From the NCBI GenBank assembly GCA_947173485.1, contig CAMWFH010000017.1, positions 1-53,896 on the forward strand: a DNA stretch of 53,896 bases, written 5' to 3'. A model generated the notes under the pieces. It was not told the origin of the DNA. It made no database searches and saw only the letters and a list, made by a program, of their open reading frames with translations. Position 1 is the first letter of the stretch, and every line of letters begins with the position of its first letter. The translations under genes were made by a program, and so were the position numbers. Origin of the DNA: an uncultured Clostridia bacterium (lineage in GTDB: Bacteria > Bacillota > Clostridia > Oscillospirales > Oscillospiraceae). Positions 26,591 through 34,415 of this stretch are shown here, one piece after another.

Positions 26591-27260
26591 TGCCCCATAC
26601 CACCTTCAAATAGTCTGGCTCCTTGGGATCGAGCTCGATCTTCTCCCGGATGCGGCGGATGTGGACCATGACGGTCTTTTCCGGAGCGTAGGCCTCGCCG
26701 CCCCAGACCCGCCGGTAGATCTCCTCCGCCGGGAACACCCGGCCGATGTGGCGCATGAGCAGCTCCACGATGCCGGTCTCTGTGGCGGTGAGCCGGACGA
26801 TCTCCCCGTCAGCGGTCAGCTCCCGGCTGGCCGGGTCGAACCGGAGGCGGCCGTTGACGATGTCACCCCGGCCGGCGGCGTTCACGTCGCCTAAGCTGGT
26901 GTAGCGCCGGAGCTGGCTGCGCACACGGGCCGTCAGCTCCTGGGCGCTGAAGGGCTTGGTCACATAGTCGTCAGCCCCCATGCCCAGTCCTAAGACCTTA
27001 TCGCTCTCCTCGCTCTTGGCGGACAGGACGATCACCGGCAGGTTCCGCCGCTCCCGGATGCGCATCAGGGCGGACAGGCCGTCCAGCCGGGGCATCATCA
27101 CGTCCATGATGATGAGGCGGAGATCTGGGTCCAGGGCCTTATCCAGAGCTTCCATGCCGTCGTAGGCCCGGAGGACCTGATAGCCCTCCCGCTCCAGAGA
27201 GGCCGCGATGGCCCCTACGATCTCCTTGTCATCGTCCACTACCAGGATCTTCTCGTCCAT
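26562..27260 (-). CDS. OmpR/PhoB-family response regulator
   Basis: 232 residues. Receiver domain: acidic pocket VVDDD, phospho-acceptor Asp53 in IIMDVMMPRLDG, switch Thr/Lys in VTKPFS. The C-terminal winged helix has the pattern LTATETGIVELLMRH...RVWGGEAY...VMVHIRRIREKIE, VWGIGYKME. It resembles VanR/ResD-type regulators. AAGGAGC precedes the ATG. It is the first gene of the pair with the kinase. PhoB-like direct repeats lie just upstream of the promoter, suggesting positive autoregulation. Confidence 0.95.
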   Translation of the reverse strand: MDEKILVVDDDKEIVGAIAASLEREGYQVLRAYDGMEALDKALDPDLRLIIMDVMMPRLDGLSALMRIRERRNLPVIVLSAKSEESDKVLGLGMGADDYVTKPFSAQELTARVRSQLRRYTSLGDVNAAGRGDIVNGRLRFDPASRELTADGEIVRLTATETGIVELLMRHIGRVFPAEEIYRRVWGGEAYAPEKTVMVHIRRIREKIELDPKEPDYLKVVWGIGYKMEPHK

Positions 27261-27292
27261 GCCGCTTGCTCCTTCCCTTGTTGCCTAGGACT

Positions 27293-27349
27293 ATCATACC
27301 AGGCGTTTCTTACAAATGTAAGCCGGTAATTCTTACAGTTTTCTAACAG
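27293..27349 (-). promoter_or_regulatory. Promoter and PhoB-type box of the response regulator gene
   Basis: Minus strand: CTGTTAG-AAAA-CTGTAAG (27349-27332, 11-bp period, like a Pho box), 10 bp, TTACAT (27321-27316) as -35, a 17-bp spacer, TATGAT (27298-27293). A palindrome CTTACAAATGTAAG (27309-27322) overlaps the -35. Confidence 0.6.
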
Positions 27350-27381
27350 TTTCGATGAAATAGCTCTATCCGAAGGTAAAA

Positions 27382-27450
27382 CCGTTCAACGGGATTGACA
27401 ACGGAGCCGGAGCGTGGTATATTTGGTTCGTTACTAAAACCGTTGAACGG
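27382..27450 (+). promoter_or_regulatory. Promoter bracketed by two CCGTTSAACGG palindromes
   Basis: TTGACA (27395-27400), a 17-bp spacer, TATATT (27418-27423). Perfect palindromes CCGTTCAACGG (27382-27392) and CCGTTGAACGG (27440-27450), each preceded by AAAA/TAAAA, stand on either side with starts 58 bp apart. This is a classical two-operator repression layout. The binding protein is not identified. Confidence 0.75.
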
Positions 27451-27480
27451 ATGTTTGAACGAATGAAAGGAGCCTGCAAG

Positions 27481-27903
27481 ATGGAAAACAAAGCTGTGTT
27501 AAGGGAGCTCAAAGAGATCGCGGCCCGAGTGGATGTCCTTATCCGCCGTCTGGAGAAGGAGGACACCGCTATCGTCGCCACCGTGGGGGAGGTCCGCAAG
27601 GCGGCGATCCTGGAGGAGGTCTACCGGCTCGGCGGCAGTGTGGCCCCGGAAACGATCTCGGACCTTGCCCGGAAGTACGGACGGGACCCCAGCGCCTGCG
27701 GCGGCTACTACTCGGGGAAGGCACCCTCCTTGAAAGCGGCCATCGCCAGCGGCGCCGGTCTGCAAGCGCTCCGCCAGCTGACGGACACCGGCCGGCAGTC
27801 GGTGCAGGACACACGGGCGGCCTGGGGGGAAGACTGGCTGGACCGTATCCCCATGGACATCGTGGGTAGCCAGCGGGCCGCCGATACGGAGATCTCCTTC
27901 TGA
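27481..27903 (+). CDS. Hypothetical protein, possible small DNA-binding protein
   Basis: 140 residues, no family recognised. The N-terminal 45 residues form an amphipathic, probably coiled-coil helix (LRELKEIAARVDVLIRRLEKED). A central segment, VYRLGGSVAPETISDLARKYGRD, looks like a helix-turn-helix (speculative). The C-terminus has WGEDWLDRIP. AAGGAG lies before ATG 27481. It is a single gene between a divergent two-component system and a convergent SUKH gene, expressed from a tightly controlled promoter with two palindromic operators, which it might bind itself. Confidence 0.65.
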   Translation: MENKAVLRELKEIAARVDVLIRRLEKEDTAIVATVGEVRKAAILEEVYRLGGSVAPETISDLARKYGRDPSACGGYYSGKAPSLKAAIASGAGLQALRQLTDTGRQSVQDTRAAWGEDWLDRIPMDIVGSQRAADTEISF

Positions 27904-27913
27904 CAGCGCCCGC

Positions 27914-29197
27914 TCAGACGAGATGGATATCCAGCGTTTCCAGGACCTCCGTATGCTCCAAGGGGCAGAAGCGGAGGTCCGCTTCTTTCAGCTTGGGCAG
28001 CGCCAGCAGCAGGCGGCAGTCGGAGAAGTTGGTGTTGTAGAGGGACAGGACGCGCAGGTCTTTACACTTGGACAGGAAGGAGAAATCGTCCACGATGAGG
28101 TTTTCGATACGAAGGGTCTGCAAATTGGGCATCTTCTCCATGATGGACCAGTCGCTGGGGTCCAGGTAGAAGCTCTGCGGCAGGTTATAGGGGATCTGCG
28201 CGTAGGCCGTGCCGTCTTGCTCGATGGTCACATCCCGCAGTCCCAGACACAGCCCCTTCATCTTGCCCATGGCCTTTATCCAGTCATATGGGACCAGCAG
28301 ATGCTTCCCGTGGCCCTGCCCCACCGCATGGGCGATGAGGGGGTGGATATGGATAGCGCCTGCTTTTGGCGGGCCCTGCCGCAGGGTCGTCCCCACACGG
28401 TAGGGCCCGTTGGGGACATACTTGCGCCGGGGCAGTTCCATTACGGGGACAGCGCCAGGGGCGCTCTCGTGCCGGCCGGCGATGCGCAGCTCCTGGCAGC
28501 CGTCACCAGTATGATAGAGATACAGCGTCTCGCCCTCATCGTCCAGGCAGACGGCAAGGCCCTCCCGCCAGATCAGCTGGTCCTGGCCGATGCCCGCCTG
28601 GGCGAGGGCTGCGCTGGTCTCCGCCGAATCTGTCAGCCGGGCCCCGCCGTGGTAGCCGTAGGCCGCGCCCCAGAGGATGGAGCGGAGGAAGCTGTCCAGG
28701 CCGTCCGCGCACTTCTCAAAGGTGATGAAGTCGTCCCTGGTGGAGATATAGACAGGCGGGTCGGGGAGGCCGGCCAGCAAGTCCTGTAGGCGGTACCCGG
28801 CGTTCCAGACGCCCTGGTTCTCCTGCCAGATCAGGACGTAGTTATCTGTGACATCGTCCCATCCCGCCTCCGGCAGCCGCCACAGGGCGAAATAGCCGTT
28901 GTCTTGGACCTTCTTATCATTCTTCTCCGTGGCGGCCTGGAAGTCCTCCTCCCAGTCCGCCAAGGTCTCCCGGATACACTGGTAGGTGGTGACGATCTCC
29001 TCCGGCGGACGCCGGATGCAGTCGTGACGGCGGCAGATCGGGTCCAGGCCGTAGGTCAGCAGGAAGGTCCGGTAGGCCTCCGGCAGCGCCACGCCGAGGG
29101 ACGCCTCCGCTGCCCGGATATCCGCCAAAGGGAAGCCCTGGTGTCCCTCCGGGCAGAAGAAGTCCATCAGGTCTGGGGTCGTGACATGGTAGCGCAT
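27914..29197 (-). CDS. SMI1/KNR4 (SUKH) domain protein with C-terminal leucine-rich repeats
   Basis: 427 residues, soluble. The N-terminal SUKH pattern is visible: AAEASLGVALPEAYRTFLLTYG at about residues 29-50, later VYISTRDDFITFEKCADGLDSFL. The last 90 residues carry leucine-rich repeats (LQTLRIENLIVDDFSFLSKCKDLRVLSL). SUKH proteins include many immunity proteins against polymorphic toxins, and several in bacteria are stand-alone. No toxin gene is next to it. GGAGG precedes ATG 29197. It lies 20 bp downstream of the YqeG gene on the same strand, so they may share a transcript. Confidence 0.75.
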   Translation of the reverse strand: MRYHVTTPDLMDFFCPEGHQGFPLADIRAAEASLGVALPEAYRTFLLTYGLDPICRRHDCIRRPPEEIVTTYQCIRETLADWEEDFQAATEKNDKKVQDNGYFALWRLPEAGWDDVTDNYVLIWQENQGVWNAGYRLQDLLAGLPDPPVYISTRDDFITFEKCADGLDSFLRSILWGAAYGYHGGARLTDSAETSAALAQAGIGQDQLIWREGLAVCLDDEGETLYLYHTGDGCQELRIAGRHESAPGAVPVMELPRRKYVPNGPYRVGTTLRQGPPKAGAIHIHPLIAHAVGQGHGKHLLVPYDWIKAMGKMKGLCLGLRDVTIEQDGTAYAQIPYNLPQSFYLDPSDWSIMEKMPNLQTLRIENLIVDDFSFLSKCKDLRVLSLYNTNFSDCRLLLALPKLKEADLRFCPLEHTEVLETLDIHLV

Positions 29198-29217
29198 AGG
29201 AAGTGACCTCCTGTTCC

Positions 29218-29730
29218 TTATTGGAGCGGCCCCTGCCGCCGTTTCACCCGGCGCATCCAGGGGCGGTGGAGGGCGTAGAGCAGGGCGTGGCCCCAGTCCG
29301 GCGCGCCGTCCACCGGCTCCACCGCCAGCATGGTCAGGCCCCAGAGCTTGGCCCCCAGGATATCCGTGGTCCACAGGTCTCCCAGCATGGCGGTCTCTTC
29401 CGGCGATGCGCCGAAGAGGGCCATGGCCCGGCGGAAGCCCCCCGGCTTGGGCTTGCCGGCGTGGCCGATGTAGGGCACGCCCAGGTCGGCGCAGTAGTCC
29501 TCCACCCGGGAGGAGGAGCGGTTGTTGGACACGATGGCGAAGCGGACCCCGGCGCCGGTGAGGCCGGCGATCCAGGCCCGGATCTCATCAGTGGGGCGGC
29601 GGGTGTGGGGCGGGGCCAGGGTGTTGTCCAGGTCCGAGAGCAGCAGGGTGATCCCCAGCCGCTCCAACAGGGCCGGGGTGACCTGGGCATACCTCTCCAG
29701 GACCAGGTCGGGCGTGATGGATATGGGCAT
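29218..29730 (-). CDS. yqeG: YqeG-family HAD IIIA phosphatase
   Basis: 170 residues. HAD motif I LLLSDLDNTLAP (about residues 29-40), motif II FAIVSNNRSS, motif III GKPKPGGF and motif IV LGDLWTTDILGA are all present and in order. YqeG/Gep4-like phosphatases include phosphatidylglycerophosphate phosphatases in yeast; in Firmicutes the role is uncertain and the gene is often near yqeH/aroE, which is not so here. AAGGAG precedes ATG 29730. Confidence 0.92.
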   Translation of the reverse strand: MPISITPDLVLERYAQVTPALLERLGITLLLSDLDNTLAPPHTRRPTDEIRAWIAGLTGAGVRFAIVSNNRSSSRVEDYCADLGVPYIGHAGKPKPGGFRRAMALFGASPEETAMLGDLWTTDILGAKLWGLTMLAVEPVDGAPDWGHALLYALHRPWMRRVKRRQGPLQ

Positions 29731-29811
29731 AAGCGGCTCCTTGCTTTCATAGGATATGGGAGCCTATTATACTACATCCATCTATGCCCCGTCAATGAAG
29801 GAGGGACCGTC

Positions 29812-30678
29812 ATGCAGCTCTATCTTGCCGTCACGCCGGAGGTCCTGCCCAGAGCCGCCGGCTTTACGGACCGCTTTGCCCATGTGGCCTACCGCATCGG
29901 CCCCCAGTCCCGGCTGCTGCGGCAAAATCTCCTGCTGAAGACCCGCGGGGGCCTTTTGAGCCTCAGCGACCAGGACAGCCCTCCCATCACCCAGCCGGAC
30001 CAGCTCTGCCAGGCGCTGCGCCGGGAGTGCGCCGGGCGGGGCTATGGCGGCATCGTGGCCGACTTCGAGGGCGCGCCCGCACCGGACCGGGCGGCGTTCC
30101 TCTCCATGCTCCAGACCGGCCTGCGCCAGGACCGGCGGACGCTGTTCATACCGGAGAGCTATGCCGCCATGGTCCCCGGCGCGGTGATCCTGGTCTGCAC
30201 GGCCCTCTCCGGCGGGCAGTACCGCCAGCGGGTCCAGGAGGCGGTGGAGCGCTATGGCCGGGTGGCTTTGGACGTGGAGCGGCTGGCCATGGATATCACC
30301 GTCCCCGCCCCGGACGGCAGCGGCACGCCCCTGACGATCCCGGCCCTGCGGGCCCTCCGGCAGGAGCGGGAACCGGTGGTGTTCTTCTCCGATGCCCTGT
30401 GCGCCCGCTACTTCACCTACACCCAGAACGATACAGGCCACTTCGTCCTGTTCGACGACGCGGAGACCCTTCACCGGAAGATCCAGATCGGCGCCTCCTT
30501 AGGCTGCGCCGCCGCCTTCCTGATGTTCCCGGAGGTGGAGGATATCCTGGGGGAGCTGTTCCCCCGGCAGGGCGGCCCCGCCCAAAAAAGCCAGCCCTCC
30601 GGCAGAGGGAGGGCTGGCTGTCCTTCGGCGGCTGAGCGCCGCGGCCCATCGGAGGGACGGTCCGGTCACGGACGCTGA
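29812..30678 (+). CDS. Hypothetical protein, possible TIM-barrel fold
   Basis: About 288 residues, cytoplasmic, no signal peptide. GYGGIVADFEGAP at about residues 77-89 recalls the catalytic strand of glycoside-hydrolase-18-like barrels (DFE), and LYLAVTPEVL and VALDVERLAMDI look like alternating strand/helix units, but the family is not certain. GGAGGGACCGTC precedes ATG 29812. The last 30 or so residues (low complexity, Arg/Gly/Ser) are encoded by the terminator of the opposite gene, and the stop lies 13 bp inside that gene, so the natural C-terminus may once have been earlier. Confidence 0.7.
   Translation: MQLYLAVTPEVLPRAAGFTDRFAHVAYRIGPQSRLLRQNLLLKTRGGLLSLSDQDSPPITQPDQLCQALRRECAGRGYGGIVADFEGAPAPDRAAFLSMLQTGLRQDRRTLFIPESYAAMVPGAVILVCTALSGGQYRQRVQEAVERYGRVALDVERLAMDITVPAPDGSGTPLTIPALRALRQEREPVVFFSDALCARYFTYTQNDTGHFVLFDDAETLHRKIQIGASLGCAAAFLMFPEVEDILGELFPRQGGPAQKSQPSGRGRAGCPSAAERRGPSEGRSGHGR
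30584..30619 (-). terminator. Minus-strand terminator lying inside the opposing CDS
   Basis: Minus strand: AGCCAGCCCTCC (30619-30608) pairs with GGAGGGCTGGCT (30600-30589) around a 7-nt loop, followed by TTTTTT. It ends the pseudouridine synthase transcript but lies inside the last 100 bp of the plus-strand hypothetical gene. Confidence 0.85.
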
Positions 30679-31322
30679 GGGACCGCCTCGCAGGGGAAGA
30701 GGGACCAGGGGAACGCCGGTGGGGGAGGGAGCGTAAAGTCCATCGCCTGTCCAGTGAATGGATGGGAGAAAGCCAGGTGCCAGCTCCATAGGGCGATGCC
30801 GCCGCTGCCGGAGCCGCCGTATCTCCGGTCCCCTAAGAGGGGGTGGCGGCGGGAGGCGAACTGCACCCGGATCTGGTGGGTCCGTCCGGTGTGGAGGGAG
30901 ACGGCTATAAGGGCCAGCCCATCCCGCTGGGACAGCGTTTTATATGACAAGGAGGCAGGCTTTACGCCCTTTCTCATACGGGAGACAGGGAAGGACTTTC
31001 CCCGGCTGGTGTCCCAGAAGAGCAGGTCCTCCATGGTCCCCCCGGCGGGGTCCGGGCAGCCGGAGGCCACGCAGAGATATTCCTTTACGAACGCCCGCTG
31101 CCGGATGGCCTCGCTCAGGGCTCCGGCGGCGGGCTTGGTCCGGGCATAGACCATCAGGCCGCCTACGCCGGCGTCCAGCCGGTGGACCGGGTAGATCTGC
31201 CCGCCGGCCGCCGCCTCCAGCCGGGCGAGTAGGGTGTCGCCCTCGCCGGCCTGGGACAGCAGTCCCACCGGCTTCTCACAGAGCAGCAGATGCTCGTCCT
31301 GGTAAAGTATGTTGACTGCCAT
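30666..31322 (-). CDS. RluA-family pseudouridine synthase
   Basis: 218 residues. The catalytic motif HRLDAGVGGLMVYAR holds the nucleophile Asp. GRTHQIRVQFASRRHPLLGDRRYGG is the second diagnostic block. There is no S4 domain. It modifies uridines in rRNA or tRNA; the exact site cannot be told. AAAGGAGG precedes ATG 31322. It is convergent with the hypothetical gene, overlapping it by 13 bp. The start region faces the efp promoter region divergently. Confidence 0.92.
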   Translation of the reverse strand: MAVNILYQDEHLLLCEKPVGLLSQAGEGDTLLARLEAAAGGQIYPVHRLDAGVGGLMVYARTKPAAGALSEAIRQRAFVKEYLCVASGCPDPAGGTMEDLLFWDTSRGKSFPVSRMRKGVKPASLSYKTLSQRDGLALIAVSLHTGRTHQIRVQFASRRHPLLGDRRYGGSGSGGIALWSWHLAFSHPFTGQAMDFTLPPPPAFPWSLFPCEAVPQRP

Positions 31323-31438
31323 AAAAAGCGCCTCCTTTGGGAAGACTATAAGTACCGCGGCACAGGAAGTCCTATGACACCATTATACCAGCGGCCCAGA
31401 TTTTTTTTGATCTTTTTTGGGAAGTGGAAGAAAAGCAC

Positions 31439-31467
31439 TTGCAATCTGAAGGGAGATAGGGTAAAAT
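31439..31467 (+). promoter_or_regulatory. Sigma-A promoter of efp
   Basis: TTGCAA (31439-31444), a 17-bp spacer, TAAAAT (31462-31467), 50 bp before the start codon. Confidence 0.7.
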
Positions 31468-31516
31468 ACCAACGTCTATATCTGTATATCTTATCTGAAC
31501 ATAGGAGGATCATCAT

Positions 31517-32086
31517 ATGGCAACGATCACTGCCGGCGATTTCCGCAACGGCAAGACCTTCGAGATGGATGGAAAGGTGATGCAGGTCATCGAGTTCCAG
31601 CACGTCAAGCCCGGCAAGGGCGCGGCGTTCGTTCGGACGAAGATGAAGAACGTCATCACCGGGGCCGTGACGGAGACCAGCTTCAACCCCACCGCCAAGT
31701 TCGAGGAGGCGTTCGTAGAGCGCAAGGACATGGAGTATAGCTATAACGACGGCGACCTGTACTACTTCATGGACCAGGAGACCTACGACATGGTGCCCCT
31801 GGGCCGGGATCTGCTGGGCGACGCCTTCCGCTTCGTCAAGGAGAACACGGTCTGCAAGGTGCTGAGTTATAAGGGCACCGTGTTCGGCATCGAGGTCCCT
31901 AACTTCATGGACCTGGAGGTCACCGAGACCGAGCCGGGCTTTGCCGGCAACACCGCTACCAACGTGACGAAGCCCGCCACCCTGGAGACCGGCGCGGAGA
32001 TCAAGGTGCCCCTGTTCATCGATATCGGTGATAAGATCACCATCGACACCCGGACCGGCGAGTATCTGTCCCGCTGCAAGAATTGA
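31517..32086 (+). CDS. efp: Translation elongation factor P
   Basis: 189 residues, three OB-like domains. The loop [14 protein letters not shown] (about residues 29-42) carries the lysine at the domain I tip that reaches the peptidyl-transferase centre. [12 protein letters not shown] and the C-terminal [10 protein letters not shown] are standard. It relieves stalling at polyproline stretches. No epmA/epmB neighbours are seen, so modification, if any, is by another route. AGGAGGATCATC precedes ATG 31517. A Zn-ribbon protein gene follows 50 bp later. Confidence 0.97.
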   Translation: MATITAGDFRNGKTFEMDGKVMQVIEFQHVKPGKGAAFVRTKMKNVITGAVTETSFNPTAKFEEAFVERKDMEYSYNDGDLYYFMDQETYDMVPLGRDLLGDAFRFVKENTVCKVLSYKGTVFGIEVPNFMDLEVTETEPGFAGNTATNVTKPATLETGAEIKVPLFIDIGDKITIDTRTGEYLSRCKN

Positions 32087-32136
32087 CAGAACTGACATCG
32101 TATCGATAGCGCGCTTTTGTGAAAGGAGCGAAAAAG

Positions 32137-32613
32137 ATGGAGATCTTAGAGAAGGTCGCGTACCTGAAGGGCTTGGCCGACGGCATGGAGCTGGGGGCGG
32201 AGACCTCCAAGGAGAGCAAGCTGCTGCTCCAGATGCTGGACCTGCTGGAGGATGTGGCCCTGGAGATCCAGGATATGCAGGATATCCAGGACGAGCTGGA
32301 GGAGGGACTGGACGCCGTCAGCGACGACCTGTCCGATGTGGAGTCCTATATCTACGAGATGGAGGACGAGTGCTGCTGCGGGGACGATGACGATGCGTGC
32401 TGCTGCGATGAGGACGATGAGGTCTGCTATGAGACCGTCTGCCCCAACTGCGAGGAGCAGGTCATCTTTGATGAGGACACCCTGGAGGAGGGCTATATCT
32501 TGTGCCCCAACTGCGGCAAGAAGCTGGAGTTCGACCTGGAGGGCAGCTGCGGCTGTGGCTGCGGCCATCACCACTGCCAGGACGAGGACGACGATGAGGA
32601 AGAGGAGGACTGA
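32137..32613 (+). CDS. Acidic Cys-rich zinc-ribbon protein (CD1247-like)
   Basis: 158 residues. The N-terminal 65 residues are helical (EKVAYLKGLADGMELG, then LEDVALEIQDMQDIQDELEE), matching the CD1247-type N-terminal domain that is widespread in Clostridia. The middle is Cys/Asp-rich (ECCCGDDDDACCCDEDDE). Next comes a clear zinc ribbon CPNC...CPNC, and the end is metal-binding-like (CGCGCGHHHC) followed by an acidic tail. AAAGGAG precedes ATG 32137. It commonly sits beside efp in related genomes as far as I recall. The function is unknown, possibly metal-linked. Confidence 0.75.
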   Translation: MEILEKVAYLKGLADGMELGAETSKESKLLLQMLDLLEDVALEIQDMQDIQDELEEGLDAVSDDLSDVESYIYEMEDECCCGDDDDACCCDEDDEVCYETVCPNCEEQVIFDEDTLEEGYILCPNCGKKLEFDLEGSCGCGCGHHHCQDEDDDEEEED

Positions 32614-32640
32614 TCCTCTCCCAAAGTAAAAACGAAAGGG

Positions 32641-32670
32641 GGGCTGTCTGGCCGACGGCCCTCTTTTTCT
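32641..32670 (+). terminator. Terminator after the efp unit
   Basis: GGGC-t-GTC (32641-32648) pairs with GAC-g-GCCC (32654-32661), followed by TCTTTTTCT. Confidence 0.8.
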
Positions 32671-32671
32671 C

Positions 32672-32700
32672 TTGCAAAACAGGAACGAGTGTGCTATGCT
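32672..32700 (+). promoter_or_regulatory. Sigma-A promoter of the DIP1984-family gene
   Basis: TTGCAA (32672-32677), a 17-bp spacer, TATGCT (32695-32700). Confidence 0.65.
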
Positions 32701-32730
32701 GGAGAAAACAGGCAGAAAGGGGAATGGCAT

Positions 32731-33180
32731 ATGAAATTAGCAGAGGCGCTACAGGAGCGGGCGGACCTGAATCGGAAGCTCAAGCAGCTCTCTAACCGGC
32801 TGGAGCTGAACGCCCTGGTCCAGGAGGGGGAGAAGCCGGCGGAGGACCCGAAGGAGCTCCTGGCGGAGTTCGACAGCTGCATCGCCCGGCTGGAGGAGCT
32901 GGCGGGGAGCATCAACCTGGTCAATTGCCGGACCCTCATCGAGGGGCGGACCCTGACGGAGCTTCTGGCCCGGCGGGACAGCCTGACCCTCAAGCTCCGG
33001 ACCTATCAGAATTTCCTCAGCGAGGCCAGCCAGACGGCCCACCGGGCCATGCGGACGGAGATCAAGATCATGAGCACCGTGGATGTCCGCAAGACCCAGA
33101 AGGCCGTGGACGCCTTGGCCAAGGAGCTCCGGGAGCTGGACAACAAGATCCAGGCGGCCAACTGGGCCACGGAGCTCTGA
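32731..33180 (+). CDS. DIP1984-family protein (septicolysin-like)
   Basis: 149 residues, almost all alpha-helical and charged. KLAEALQERADLNRKLKQLSNRL and later LIEGRTLTELLARRDSL are what I know from the DIP1984 family. It is probably a helical-bundle cytoplasmic protein. Some relatives are annotated septicolysin, but a pore-forming role is not supported by this sequence, which has no membrane segment. GAAAGGGG precedes ATG 32731. It has its own promoter. Confidence 0.8.
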   Translation: MKLAEALQERADLNRKLKQLSNRLELNALVQEGEKPAEDPKELLAEFDSCIARLEELAGSINLVNCRTLIEGRTLTELLARRDSLTLKLRTYQNFLSEASQTAHRAMRTEIKIMSTVDVRKTQKAVDALAKELRELDNKIQAANWATEL

Positions 33181-33199
33181 GCATTCCGGCAGATCGATC

Positions 33200-33400
33200 G
33201 AGCAGGTAGTCCCAGGCGGAGCGAGCGTGATCCTCCAGTGGCTGAGAATGAGCCACCTGCCATGGTGACCCGAAGGGCACGGGCTGGGTTCGAATCCCAT
33301 CCTTTTACTGTCATGCCCCCACAAGGTACAACGGCATTGTTACAGAGCACACCGCACTACCAAACGCTGGCCGCCGGGACGAGGGTGGGCATGGGGCTTT
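33200..33400 (+). ncRNA. Unassigned structured region with a tRNA-like T-arm
   Basis: There is no credible gene from 33181 to 33443. The stretch contains hairpins GGCT/AGCC (33240-33254), CACC/GGTG (33254-33267), CCC/GGG (33269-33277) and a perfect T-arm-like TGGGTTCGAATCCCA (33285-33299). The T-arm and a preceding TGGCTGAG resemble tRNA B and A boxes, but no acceptor stem or CCA can be formed. From 33312 CATGCCC-c-CAC pairs with GTGGGCATG (33385-33393), followed by GGGCTTTTTGC, like a terminator. It could be a small RNA, a leader of the next gene or a tRNA relic. Confidence 0.35.
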
Positions 33401-33443
33401 TTGCTTGGTCGCAAAAACGATCTTATTATTGGAGAGAGATAGG

Positions 33444-34415
33444 ATGCAGATACCAGACAGGGCGCACTATAACGCCCTATGCACAGAGGAGAAGCACGCC
33501 CTGCTGCGGCAGATCGGGGACCGGACCGGCGCCAAGTGGCAGGGGATGCAGACCTACGAGCAGTGGGGCCAGTCCACGGAGACGGCCCTCTTCGACCTGA
33601 AGGGCCGCCGGTTCGTCTTTGTCCCCGGCGGTGAGGTCACCCTGGGCTGGGAGGACTTCACCGGCCCGGAGGGGCCGGAGCTGGTGGCTTTCCAAAAGGC
33701 GCTGGACGAGGATGTCCAGGAGTATTGGGGCGGGCAGTATGCCGCGAGGGAGATCGTCGGCCTGCTGACCAGCCAGGTCCGCACGGTCACGATCTCGCCC
33801 ATGCTGGTGGAGCAGAAGGCCCAGGACTTCGAGGACGCCCAGCCGGTGGGCTGGGAGGAGCTGACCCTCAGCGAGGGCTGGCAGAAGGCGGTGGACGACT
33901 TCCGCGCCAGCGGCCGGGGCCGGTTCTTAGAGCTGGATACCTTCCAGCCCGGCAACCCCAAGCTGCGCGTCATCCGTGATAAGGACGGCTCCCTCACGCC
34001 AATGATCGTGATGCCGGCCACAGTGGAGGACCTGCAAAAGCGGGTGGAGGGGGAGGGCTTCGCCCTGCCCACGGCGGACCAGTGGGAGTATCTCTGCGGC
34101 GGCGGGTGCCGGACCCTCTTCCCCTGGGGGGACCGACTGGCCGGGGGATACCCGGACTACAATTTCTTCGGGCTGTCCATCTCCCAGGACCCCTATAAGA
34201 TGGAGGCCGTCACCGGCGTCCCCTGGCCCTTCCGGGGCGGAGACGGCGGCGAGATGGAGTGCTACGGCACGCTGAACGTGCTGAACGACTTCGTCTGCTC
34301 CCCCTACTTCGTGGGCTGGTTCGGCCGGGAGTGGGTGGACGAGATGGCGGACATGATGGCCGACGGCCTCAGCGAGCGCTACAACTGCTACCGCCGGGTC
34401 TTGGCCTTAGACTGA
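33444..34415 (+). CDS. SUMF1/FGE-like domain protein
   Basis: 323 residues, soluble. GRRFVFVPGGEVTLGWE at about residues 54-70 and LPTADQWEYLCGGGCRTLFPWGD near 212-234 are the signature blocks of the formylglycine-generating/EgtB fold. The cysteine pair required for sulfatase oxidation cannot be confirmed, so a catalytic role is open. GGAGAGAGATAGG precedes ATG 33444. The gene overlaps the convergent nth gene by 28 bp at the 3' ends. Its upstream region holds the structured stretch at 33200-33400. Confidence 0.75.
   Translation: MQIPDRAHYNALCTEEKHALLRQIGDRTGAKWQGMQTYEQWGQSTETALFDLKGRRFVFVPGGEVTLGWEDFTGPEGPELVAFQKALDEDVQEYWGGQYAAREIVGLLTSQVRTVTISPMLVEQKAQDFEDAQPVGWEELTLSEGWQKAVDDFRASGRGRFLELDTFQPGNPKLRVIRDKDGSLTPMIVMPATVEDLQKRVEGEGFALPTADQWEYLCGGGCRTLFPWGDRLAGGYPDYNFFGLSISQDPYKMEAVTGVPWPFRGGDGGEMECYGTLNVLNDFVCSPYFVGWFGREWVDEMADMMADGLSERYNCYRRVLALD

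Noticed and set aside
33240..33300. A complete tRNA gene at the T-arm-like motif
   Set aside because: No acceptor stem, anticodon arm or CCA can be formed on either strand, so it was left as an unassigned structured region.
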